Shown: one piece after another, positions 1 through 4,913 of the stretch
Numbering within the stretch: position 1 is the stretch's first letter
How the letters are laid out: every line of letters starts with the position of its first letter
NCBI GenBank assembly: GCA_030038695.1
Contig: JASHSN010000632.1
Span: forward strand, 1 to 7,169
DNA length: 7,169 nt
Origin: Nitrososphaeraceae archaeon
GTDB taxonomy: Archaea; Thermoproteota; Nitrososphaeria; Nitrososphaerales; Nitrososphaeraceae
Direction of reading: 5' to 3'
Notes under the pieces: model-generated
What the model was told of the DNA's origin: nothing
Seen by the model: only the letters and a program-made list of their open reading frames with translations
The model's database searches: none
Made by a program: the position numbers and the translations under genes

Positions 1-192
1 GGCATGGCTCAGCTTGCTCTAAATTACGGCGCTGATGATTTTGGTGGCACTTTGATTGGTGAAGAGGTAGTAAGTGCTACAGGATCCAGATCTACAGAGC
101 TAAGTGCACATAAGATTATAGAATCTATTAAACAAATTGGGTTAGAAGTGGCAGAGAGGGATAATTTCTATCAGATTATAAAAAATCACTAA
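1..192 (+). CDS. Radical SAM cofactor-biosynthesis enzyme of the CofH/MqnC/MqnE family, C-terminal end only
   Basis: This is the last 63 codons of a gene that enters from the left edge; the reading frame is open from base 1 and ends at TAA 190-192. The ATG at base 4 is internal, not a start. The visible part matches the C-terminal end of this radical SAM family: an AQLAL-x-YGADDFGGT block, then a G-EEVVSATGS segment, a helix, and a closing AERDNFYQII motif equivalent to the family's QRD-x-xY ending. Family members make either the FO precursor of coenzyme F420 (CofH) or menaquinone via futalosine (MqnC, MqnE). The EEVVSATG stretch resembles MqnC (EENVVSAAG) a little more than CofH, but the SAM-binding CxxxCxxC motif is outside the window, so the subfamily is left open. 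It is followed by a 97-bp gap before the HMG-CoA synthase gene on the same strand. Confidence 0.8.
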   Translation, partial: GMAQLALNYGADDFGGTLIGEEVVSATGSRSTELSAHKIIESIKQIGLEVAERDNFYQIIKNH

Positions 193-252
193 ACTGACGA
201 TAATCTTCTCTCGCAATTAGTCAAAACTAGCTAGATATAACTTTAAATTGTC

Positions 253-262
253 TATATCTATA
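253..262 (+). promoter_or_regulatory. Probable TATA box of the HMG-CoA synthase gene
   Basis: The sequence tatatctata is centred about 32 bp before the ATG at 290, within an AT-rich stretch starting near 239. Archaeal TATA boxes lie about 25-28 bp before the transcription start, which would put the start around 283 and give a very short leader. No purine-rich ribosome site is seen before the ATG. This is inferred from spacing and composition only. Confidence 0.4.
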
Positions 263-289
263 GCTCCAATGAATATGGTAGATGGATAA

Positions 290-1687
290 ATGTCGGTAGG
301 GATTGACGATCTAGCTATCTACGTCCCAAAGCTCTATGTAGACTATAAGGATTTTGCCGAGGCAAGAGGTATTGATCCTCGCAAGTTAGAGTATGGTATT
401 GGAGTGAAGAAGATGGCTCTGGTGGATTCTAACCAAGATCCAGCTTGCATGGCAGCCAACGCTTGTTTAAAATTGATGCAAAAGAACCATCTTCATCCTG
501 AAGATATAGGTAGGATGTATGTAGCTACAGAGACTGGCCTTGACGAATCTAAAGCTATGAATTCTTTTGTGATAGGAATGCTAGAACAAGTTTATGGAGA
601 AAGCTCCTTTGAACACGCTGGTGGAATTGAGTGCAAATTTGCATGTGTAAGTGGTTCATACGCGCTTTACGATAACACAAATTGGATCAGGGCAGACGAA
701 AATAATGGTAAAGATGCCATAGTGATTGTAAGTGATATTGCTAAATATGATATTGGTTCTGCTGGGGAATATACGCAAGGTGCAGGTGCAGTTGCCATGC
801 TCGTAAAGAGGAATCCGAGATTGCTAGCATTTGATCAAAAAGTCGCATCGACAATTATCAAAAATGAATATGATTTTTATAGGCCGTGTGGAAAGGAAAC
901 GCCTTTAGTTAATGGAAACTACTCTAATTTATTATATTTAATCCAAGTGAAGAAGGCATTTGATAGTTACAAAGAAAAAGCTATTAAAACAGGTTTGATT
1001 CAACTGAAAGATGGCGAATCTATAACAGATCACATTGATTTATTCAGTGTTCATCTCCCCTATAGACGAATGGGTGAAAAGGCCTTAGCATATTTGTTAA
1101 GACATGAGTGGAGGTATCTCCCAAGATGGAATCAAGTCATAAAAGAAGTAGGATTGCAAGAAACAGCACCCAAAGACCCGCGAGGAACCATTGAATCAAT
1201 TTTGGCCGACACGGAATTTATGAAAGCCGACGAAAAATTCAGGCGAGCATTTATGCAAACATCTTTCTACAATGAAGTTTTTGAAAAGAAAATGGCGAGC
1301 TCACTTGAAGCATCGACGATAATAGGCAATCTATATACTGCATCAATGTATATGGGATTTAGAAGTTTGTTGGAATTTGAATATAGGAAGGGTACCGATC
1401 TTGAAAGCAAGAGGGTAGGATTTGGATCATACGGTAGTGGTAGCAGCGCGATGGTATTCACCGGTGTGATCCAACCTGAATACAAGGAAATCGTGGGAGG
1501 GATGAACTTAGATGAAGAAATAGGACCCAGAAAAAAGATTTCAATTGACGAATACGAAACACTTCGCAGAAATGAAAGAAATTTTGATACCTCTCATTTG
1601 CCCCTTCACAAAGAGTTCGTCCTAGTAAAAATAGGTGGTACAACCGCTGATAAGGCAGGATTTAGAGAGTATAACTTCATCAGCTAA
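290..1687 (+). CDS. mvaS: Hydroxymethylglutaryl-CoA synthase (long, eukaryote-like form)
   Basis: The enzyme condenses acetyl-CoA with acetoacetyl-CoA to HMG-CoA in the cytoplasm, the step before HMG-CoA reductase in the mevalonate pathway that supplies archaeal isoprenoid lipids. The 465-residue protein is complete. By alignment from memory with human HMGCS the catalytic trio is present: Glu81 in the VATETGLDESK motif, Cys118 in FACVSGS, and His255 in FSVHLPYRRMGEKAL. Other family signatures are QGAGAVAML (163-171), DFYRP (195-199), IGNLYTASMYMG (345-356) and the GSYGSGSSA loop (379-387). A C-terminal extension of about 65 residues follows, typical of eukaryotic and bacterial synthases; many archaeal enzymes are only about 350 residues and lack it. 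The ATG at 290 is chosen because the protein opens directly with GIDDLAIYVPK, the usual N-terminal strand. It appears to be a stand-alone transcription unit, without the thiolase partner often found next to archaeal copies. Confidence 0.95.
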   Translation: MSVGIDDLAIYVPKLYVDYKDFAEARGIDPRKLEYGIGVKKMALVDSNQDPACMAANACLKLMQKNHLHPEDIGRMYVATETGLDESKAMNSFVIGMLEQVYGESSFEHAGGIECKFACVSGSYALYDNTNWIRADENNGKDAIVIVSDIAKYDIGSAGEYTQGAGAVAMLVKRNPRLLAFDQKVASTIIKNEYDFYRPCGKETPLVNGNYSNLLYLIQVKKAFDSYKEKAIKTGLIQLKDGESITDHIDLFSVHLPYRRMGEKALAYLLRHEWRYLPRWNQVIKEVGLQETAPKDPRGTIESILADTEFMKADEKFRRAFMQTSFYNEVFEKKMASSLEASTIIGNLYTASMYMGFRSLLEFEYRKGTDLESKRVGFGSYGSGSSAMVFTGVIQPEYKEIVGGMNLDEEIGPRKKISIDEYETLRRNERNFDTSHLPLHKEFVLVKIGGTTADKAGFREYNFIS

Positions 1688-1690
1688 ATA

Positions 1691-1725
1691 TACTATCTTT
1701 TCATTTTTATATAAATCATTTTTTG
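1691..1725 (+). terminator. T-rich terminator after HMG-CoA synthase
   Basis: Starting 3 bases after the TAA stop, three T-runs (1698-1701, 1704-1708, 1719-1724) occur within 27 bp. Archaeal RNA polymerase terminates on such oligo-T tracts without needing a hairpin. The gene is followed by a convergent gene, so a stop signal is expected here. No strong stem is visible. Confidence 0.5.
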
Positions 1726-1740
1726 GTATTCGTTATTTGT

Positions 1741-1804
1741 GAGAAAAACATAATCGTAGGGAAAACGTACATACCGGATTTACAATTTATCAGTCTTGGT
1801 ATGT
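1741..1804 (-). terminator. Probable termination region of ilvA
   Basis: Reading the minus strand past the ilvA stop codon, a 7-bp inverted repeat (ACATACC 1769-1775 and GGTATGT 1798-1804, 22-base loop, overlapping the last base of the stop codon) is followed by T-runs at about 1761-1764 and 1743-1747. Oligo-T tracts terminate archaeal transcription; whether the stem contributes is unknown. Confidence 0.35.
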
Positions 1805-3051
1805 CAAGTAACTATTCTAAATTCTACTCCTTTTGCTTCTAGAAACTCAATTAAACGTCCTGCATGATTTGCATTTTCCATCTCAAGACTTAGGTATACA
1901 CCTGCAGTTCCAGCAGAAATATTTGGACTTAATCTGTCATGTTGGACTTCCACAATATTGACACTTAGCTCTGCAATACTGTCCACTATGGTCTTCAATG
2001 CTCCGGGTCTATCTGGCAAATGGATTAAAATCTTGAGCATCCTTCCCATATGCATAAGACCCTTCGCTACCACTTGTCCAAGCAAATACATATCGACATT
2101 ACCTCCAGATAGCAAGGCTATAACTTTCTTGTTTTTGTCCGGGTGACCGTTTGATATCAGATGAGCGAGACTTGCTGCCCCCGCAGGTTCTACGACGAGT
2201 TTTGCTCTTTCCATGAGCAAAAACATAGTTTCAAGTATCGATGAATCATCGACTAATCTTAAGTCGTCTAGATATTTACTTGCTATTTCGTAGGTAAGTC
2301 TGCCGGGTGATTTTACGGAGATACCATCTGCAATCGTATATCCAGCTTTTACATTTTGCAAAGAACCTTTAGCAAGAGATTCTTTCATAGCGGGAAATGC
2401 CTTGGATTCTATCCCAATAATCTTTACATTCGGATTTTTAGTCTTTATTGCTATTGCGACCCCTGCGGCCAATCCTCCGCCACCCACAGGCAAATAAACT
2501 TGGTCAATTTCATGGAGATCCTCCAACAATTCCAAGCCGATTGTTCCCTGGCCAGAAATTATTTGAGAGTCATCAAAAGCATGAATAATCGTGCGATCTT
2601 CATCCTTCGCTATTTCCTGCGCAGCAAGCCAGGACTCATCATAATCTAAACCACGAAGGATTACCTTCGCTCCATATGACTTTGTGGCAGCTACTTTCGC
2701 TGGAGATGCATTCTTGGGCATGACAATAGTACAAGAAATATCCTTTTTTAATGCGGCATATGCAACCCCTTGGGCGTGATTGCCCGCTGAGGCAGCAATA
2801 ACGCCGTATTTTCGCTCTTCGTTCGATAACATCTCAAGTTTGACGAATGCTCCACGCACCTTGAACGAACCGGTTCTCTGCAGAGATTCAAGCTTAAGAA
2901 AGATGTTCGTACCTGTTAATTTAGAAAATGTCTCAGATCGTTGCAATGGAGTTTTTCTAACAGCTTTGTTTAACAGGTCTCTAGCTTTGAATATATCTTC
3001 AATAGTTGGGAGTCCGTTCTCATTTGTTCCCTGTATTTGTCCTGTCTTCAT
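1804..3051 (-). CDS. ilvA: Threonine ammonia-lyase (threonine dehydratase) with C-terminal ACT domain
   Basis: This PLP enzyme deaminates threonine to 2-oxobutyrate and ammonia in the cytoplasm, the entry step to isoleucine; serine is a usual side substrate. The 415-residue protein has the type II PLP fold. The Schiff-base lysine is Lys64 in GSFKVRGA (62-68), the substrate loop is SAGNHAQG (88-95), the phosphate-binding glycine loop is PVGGGG (188-193), and the pyridine-nitrogen motif is SGGN (315-318). Residues 338-415 form one ACT domain, opening with ILIHLPDRPGALKTIV, the usual site of feedback control by branched-chain amino acids. One ACT domain and about 400-415 residues match the short archaeal/TdcB-like form, not the longer two-ACT E. 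coli IlvA. The ATG at 3049-3051 gives a plausible start, with about 20 extra residues before the conserved PTIEDIFKAR segment. Serine dehydratase activity is the main alternative. It converges on the HMG-CoA synthase gene and diverges from the membrane-protein gene at 3130. Confidence 0.93.
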   Translation of the reverse strand: MKTGQIQGTNENGLPTIEDIFKARDLLNKAVRKTPLQRSETFSKLTGTNIFLKLESLQRTGSFKVRGAFVKLEMLSNEERKYGVIAASAGNHAQGVAYAALKKDISCTIVMPKNASPAKVAATKSYGAKVILRGLDYDESWLAAQEIAKDEDRTIIHAFDDSQIISGQGTIGLELLEDLHEIDQVYLPVGGGGLAAGVAIAIKTKNPNVKIIGIESKAFPAMKESLAKGSLQNVKAGYTIADGISVKSPGRLTYEIASKYLDDLRLVDDSSILETMFLLMERAKLVVEPAGAASLAHLISNGHPDKNKKVIALLSGGNVDMYLLGQVVAKGLMHMGRMLKILIHLPDRPGALKTIVDSIAELSVNIVEVQHDRLSPNISAGTAGVYLSLEMENANHAGRLIEFLEAKGVEFRIVT

Positions 3052-3063
3052 CTACGATGTGAC

Positions 3064-3076
3064 AGTGGAATCCACT
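3064..3076. promoter_or_regulatory. 13-bp palindrome before ilvA, candidate operator
   Basis: AGTGGA-A-TCCACT is a perfect inverted repeat with 6-bp arms and one central base. It lies 13-25 bp before the ilvA ATG, between that start and the AT-rich box at 3087-3096, at about the position where transcription of ilvA would begin. A dimeric repressor such as an Lrp/AsnC-type regulator could bind here and block initiation; this is inference from position and symmetry. Confidence 0.4.
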
Positions 3077-3084
3077 TAGGCGCC

Positions 3085-3098
3085 ATAATTATAATTTT
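3085..3098. promoter_or_regulatory. Symmetric AT-rich box, probable TATA element(s) shared by two divergent genes
   Basis: Within the box, AATTATAATT (3087-3096) is a perfect palindrome. Its centre is about 40 bp from the ilvA ATG (3051) and about 39 bp from the GTG of the membrane-protein gene (3130). A symmetric TATA-like box can bind TBP in either orientation, so one element may serve both directions with short leaders of roughly 12-15 nt. A second weaker AT stretch (agatatta, 3110-3117) is too close to the GTG for a leaderless start. Confidence 0.4.
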
Positions 3099-3129
3099 GT
3101 GACAAAAAAGATATTACTATCTCATACTT

Positions 3130-3363
3130 GTGAAACGGGGTACACACAGATTGTCATCATCTAAGAAAATTCAGATACCTGCAGCGGCTCGAGCAGGATT
3201 GTCCCTGTTAATAGTAGGAGCCATATTTGTGGGCCTAGGAAGCTATACACATAGAGGCGGATTTTCTCTTTATGGACTACCTCTTGTCATTGTAGGATTT
3301 TCGCTATATATCGTCTCGTCAATTATTCATGCGAGAAAGAAGAAAGGGACCCATATAGAGTAG
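3130..3363 (+). CDS. Small two-helix membrane protein of unknown function
   Basis: The family is not recognised. The 77-residue product starts with GTG and has a basic N-terminus (KR at 2-3, KK at 12-13). Two hydrophobic helices follow at about residues 18-39 and 46-66, joined by a short THRGG turn. The basic tail ARKKK (68-72) and the positive residues at both ends suggest that both termini face the cytoplasm, with the turn outside. No cysteines or catalytic motifs are seen. The GTG is preferred because no ATG exists in the frame and a symmetric AT box lies about 39 bp upstream; there is no visible ribosome-binding site. It is divergent from ilvA with 78 bp between start codons, so the two may share a promoter region, but nothing shows a shared job. 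It ends at TAG 3361-3363 with no obvious downstream partner. Confidence 0.6.
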   Translation: MKRGTHRLSSSKKIQIPAAARAGLSLLIVGAIFVGLGSYTHRGGFSLYGLPLVIVGFSLYIVSSIIHARKKKGTHIE

Positions 3364-3656
3364 TGGTCGTCGTTAATTTCCTATTCCCATTTCACTAAGA
3401 TAGACGTACAGAACTCCTATAGTCCACCTACTAAATATAGAAAACCAATACTTATGGGTCATTATTGACGATCAAATATAGCCGAACCCTGTTAGTACTG
3501 TGATAAAGTGTCTCGCACCTAAATGTCAAAGGCGGTTGGAGCCTCCATACTATGGCTAACTTCATTGACAGACGTTTTGCTGACGCATTTACAGCTAGGG
3601 GCTCCGACGGCAGAGTTGATGAAGCAGAATGTTGAGTGGCAGTTGTATAGATACAC
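3364..3656. other. Intergenic stretch with no supported gene
   Basis: This 293-bp stretch holds no gene I can support. Frames are open on both strands over 3519-3752 (+ from 3523, - from 3752) and read as protein of similar plausibility, so at most one can be real. The plus-strand frame, which opens with a hydrophobic ILWLTSLTDVLLTH segment, runs to 3723 and overlaps the next gene. No tRNA-like cloverleaf, repeat array or clear promoter is visible. Confidence 0.3.
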
Positions 3657-4007
3657 ATGCGTCCCCCATACTCCGTATTTTTCGCGGGAAGCCCAGTCAT
3701 CAAGCCTTTCTCTCAACAACTGAGTAGAATCATACTCAGAGACCATATTCATGAAGATGAATATGAAGTTGCTGAAATCATCACCAAATATCGCCTTGAC
3801 CAGATGGACCCCCAGCAGGTGAAACTAACGTGGGTCCCAGAGCTCGGAATGACGCTTGGGGCCGCTATCAGTGCACTCAAGCAGAGCTGGACAGCCTTCA
3901 AACTTAACAAGGATAGAGGTGAACCTGGAAGGGTTTGGTATTATGCAGAAACCATAAACCGGATACAAGATTCGTTGGGCCTTGAGATGACTCAGTTCGA
4001 CTTGTGA
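3657..4007 (+). CDS. Hypothetical soluble protein, 116 residues
   Basis: The family is not identified. From residue 33 on, the sequence looks like a folded, mostly helical, charged cytoplasmic protein. It has an acidic HEDEYEVAEII start, KYRLDQMDPQQ (44-54), then GMTLGAAISALKQSW (64-78), KDRGEPGRVWYYAETINRI (85-103) and a C-terminal DSLGLEMTQFDL. There are no cysteines, membrane segments or nucleotide-binding motifs. Residues 1-28 (MRPPYSVFFAGSP...) look less protein-like and the true start is uncertain. The ATG at 3657 is the first after in-frame stops (TGA 3633, TAG 3648); the only other in-frame ATG is at 3804, leaving 67 residues. No TATA box is visible at the expected distance from either start. 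Two consecutive perfect inverted repeats lie inside the N-terminal part (3720-3765). It stands alone on the plus strand between the membrane-protein gene and the decayed TPR region. Confidence 0.6.
   Translation: MRPPYSVFFAGSPVIKPFSQQLSRIILRDHIHEDEYEVAEIITKYRLDQMDPQQVKLTWVPELGMTLGAAISALKQSWTAFKLNKDRGEPGRVWYYAETINRIQDSLGLEMTQFDL
3720..3765. repeat. Two adjacent inverted repeats
   Basis: CTGAGTA (3720-3726) pairs with TACTCAG (3733-3739) across a 6-base loop. Four bases later CATATTCAT (3744-3752) pairs with ATGAATATG (3757-3765) across a 4-base loop. Both are perfect. They lie within the hypothetical gene starting at 3657 if that start is correct, or upstream of it if translation begins at 3804. 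Confidence 0.7.
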
Positions 4008-4070
4008 GATGCACTACACGAAATAGGTCTACCAGCACCAGGCCTTTATTCAACCAATACTTTTACATAA

Positions 4071-4087
4071 ATTATTATTATTATTAT
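4071..4087 (+). repeat. Short ATT microsatellite
   Basis: Five tandem ATT units plus a partial unit lie 63 bp downstream of the hypothetical gene's stop codon, at the 3' boundary of the decayed TPR region. On the plus strand it is preceded by TTTATT and CTTTT runs that could terminate the upstream gene. It is a slippage-prone simple repeat with no inferred function. Confidence 0.7.
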
Positions 4088-4092
4088 CAAAA

Positions 4093-4362
4093 TTAATGAA
4101 GACCATTGAATATTATGGTTATGATTGAGGAAAATTTATACAAGAATTCGCAGTTTAGAATCACTAGATAAAATGATCCAATTTGGACGGTAACATTAGC
4201 ATGAGCAAAAGCGCTCTGTCCTCTGTCCTCGAGCATAATCAAACAATGTAAGTATGAACCTAGAGCTGGATTTACTCTCAGGCAATTTGAGTTTCTGTGG
4301 AATCCCGTTAACGAGATTGCATGTGAAAATAGTGTATTTTCAAAAGAAGCCAGCAGCTTCAA
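4093..4362 (-). pseudogene. Degenerate tetratricopeptide-repeat coding remnant (3' part)
   Basis: An 89-codon open stretch with only a TTG available as start (4362). It reads as eroded TPR. Residues 28-61 run from LRVNP through a YLHC-x-IMLEDRGQ helix A to an AFAHANVTVQI helix B, in the order expected of a 34-residue TPR ending in a proline turn. About two residues of the helix-A/B junction are missing and the conserved small residue at position 8 is Leu. The stretch before it (FSHAIS... to LRVNP) and after it (FYLVILNCEFLYKF) also fit neighbouring TPR units loosely. TPR proteins are protein-protein interaction scaffolds. It is in the same orientation as the clearer TPR relic at 4617-4746, which argues for one dying gene. 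It could also be a chance open frame. Confidence 0.4.
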
Positions 4363-4616
4363 CGAATTTACTAAACTCAGTGTAATTCCTATAATTCATT
4401 CCTCAACCGTCGTTACAAAAAGCAATGGCGCAAATAAACGAATTGCGCTGGCTGCGTTATAAACGGACAAAAAACGAATGGTGCGTTTCCAAACTTGGAG
4501 CAAGTTAATACACAGCTGCCCTAGAGATTTCCGGCGTTACCTGGCAGCAGTAACGTATGAGACACGTGTATAGTGGCAGTGTGACGTGATGTAGGAAGCA
4601 TTCTGTCTTGTTTCAG
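4363..4616. other. Non-coding interval inside the decayed TPR region
   Basis: No gene or recognisable protein remnant is seen on either strand; the minus-strand frame continuing from the TPR relic at 4617 meets a stop near 4526. The interval contains small inverted repeats: GCGCAA 4428-4433 with TTGCGC 4443-4448, CGTTAC 4535-4540 with GTAACG 4550-4555, and the palindrome ACACGTGT at 4562-4569. None forms an obvious RNA structure. It may be the eroded middle of the former TPR gene. Confidence 0.35.
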
Positions 4617-4746
4617 TAAAAGTGTTTTTAGGCTTAATGCAGATTTGTTATTAGGATCTATAGCGAAGGTATGTTATAGCTTCAGTATAATCGCCCAGAT
4701 TCTTGAGAACATAGCCTTTGTCATTTAGTGCTGCTACATTACGGCC
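4617..4746 (-). pseudogene. Broken tetratricopeptide repeat (TPR gene remnant, frameshifted)
   Basis: Read on the minus strand from 4746, the frame gives a textbook TPR: NVAALNDKG, YVLKNLGDY, TEAITYL, with Leu4, Gly8, Leu11, Gly15, Tyr17 and Ala20 in the usual places. The frame then hits a stop at 4653-4651. Moving to another frame at 4664 restores the expected repeat ending and next-repeat start, AIDPNNKSALSLKT. Between TYL and AIDPNN a functional repeat would hold about four residues (commonly DKAL); only one extra base is present, consistent with an 11-base deletion around 4665. Upstream the TPR frame has no good start, and only a frame slip near 4741-4746 joins it to the open stretch at 4739-4885. 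The functional parent would have been a multi-TPR scaffold protein, a class common in Nitrososphaeria. The pattern of two half-matching frames makes chance unlikely. Confidence 0.7.
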
Positions 4747-4885
4747 TGTCATTGACCATAACTATTCTTGATTTGCCATCTGGCAACCATCGAAATAGAA
4801 AATTGTTCTCCGAGTAATACTTGCCTATCATCACGTTCCCATTAGCTTCCCCACTGCAATGATGACAAGAGAAACCCGAAAGAGC
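4739..4885 (-). pseudogene. 48-codon open stretch with a CHHC cluster, probable gene fragment
   Basis: The minus-strand frame is open from just after a TAG (4888-4886) to TAA 4741-4739 and is too short for a normal gene. It begins ALSGFSCHHCSGE and continues through GKYYSENNFLFRWLPDGKS to IVMVNDRP. It has the look of real coding sequence (mixed charged and aromatic residues, a turn-like LPDGK), but no ATG occurs until the MIGKYY segment, about 30 codons before the end. The Cys-His-His-Cys spacing is too tight for a standard zinc finger. It overlaps the TPR relic by a few bases; a two-base deletion near 4741 would fuse the frames as ...VNDRPNVAALNDKG, so it may be the upstream part of the same dead gene. 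The family is not recognised. Confidence 0.35.
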
Positions 4886-4906
4886 CTACCGATCTATGAT
4901 TGGTAG
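4886..4906 (-). terminator. Hairpin terminator after leuS
   Basis: CTACCGATC (4886-4894) pairs with GATTGGTAG (4898-4906) across a 3-base loop: nine pairs, one of them a G-T wobble on the DNA shown (A-C if the minus strand is transcribed). It begins 8 bases past the leuS stop codon and is followed on the minus strand by a pyrimidine-rich, T-containing stretch (CTCTTTC, GTTTCTCTTG). Its position suggests transcript end formation or 3' end protection of leuS mRNA. It lacks a clean oligo-T run. Confidence 0.4.
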
Positions 4907-4913
4907 TTGTTCA

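Noticed and set aside
1267..1643. Two minus-strand open frames inside the HMG-CoA synthase gene
   Set aside because: They are antisense shadows of a gene with catalytic residues and family motifs throughout.
3452..3703. Minus-strand 83-codon open frame
   Set aside because: Its translation has low-complexity Ser/Thr/Leu composition, and it overlaps two other open frames and the better-supported plus gene.
3905..3930. GGTGAACC-like string reminiscent of SRP RNA
   Set aside because: It lies inside a plausible coding sequence (DRGEPGRVW) and no surrounding SRP helix 8 structure is seen.
4773..4786. Inverted repeat TTGCCA-tc-TGGCAA
   Set aside because: Six-bp arms with a 2-base loop cannot form a stable hairpin; it has operator-like symmetry but no promoter or intact gene nearby to regulate.
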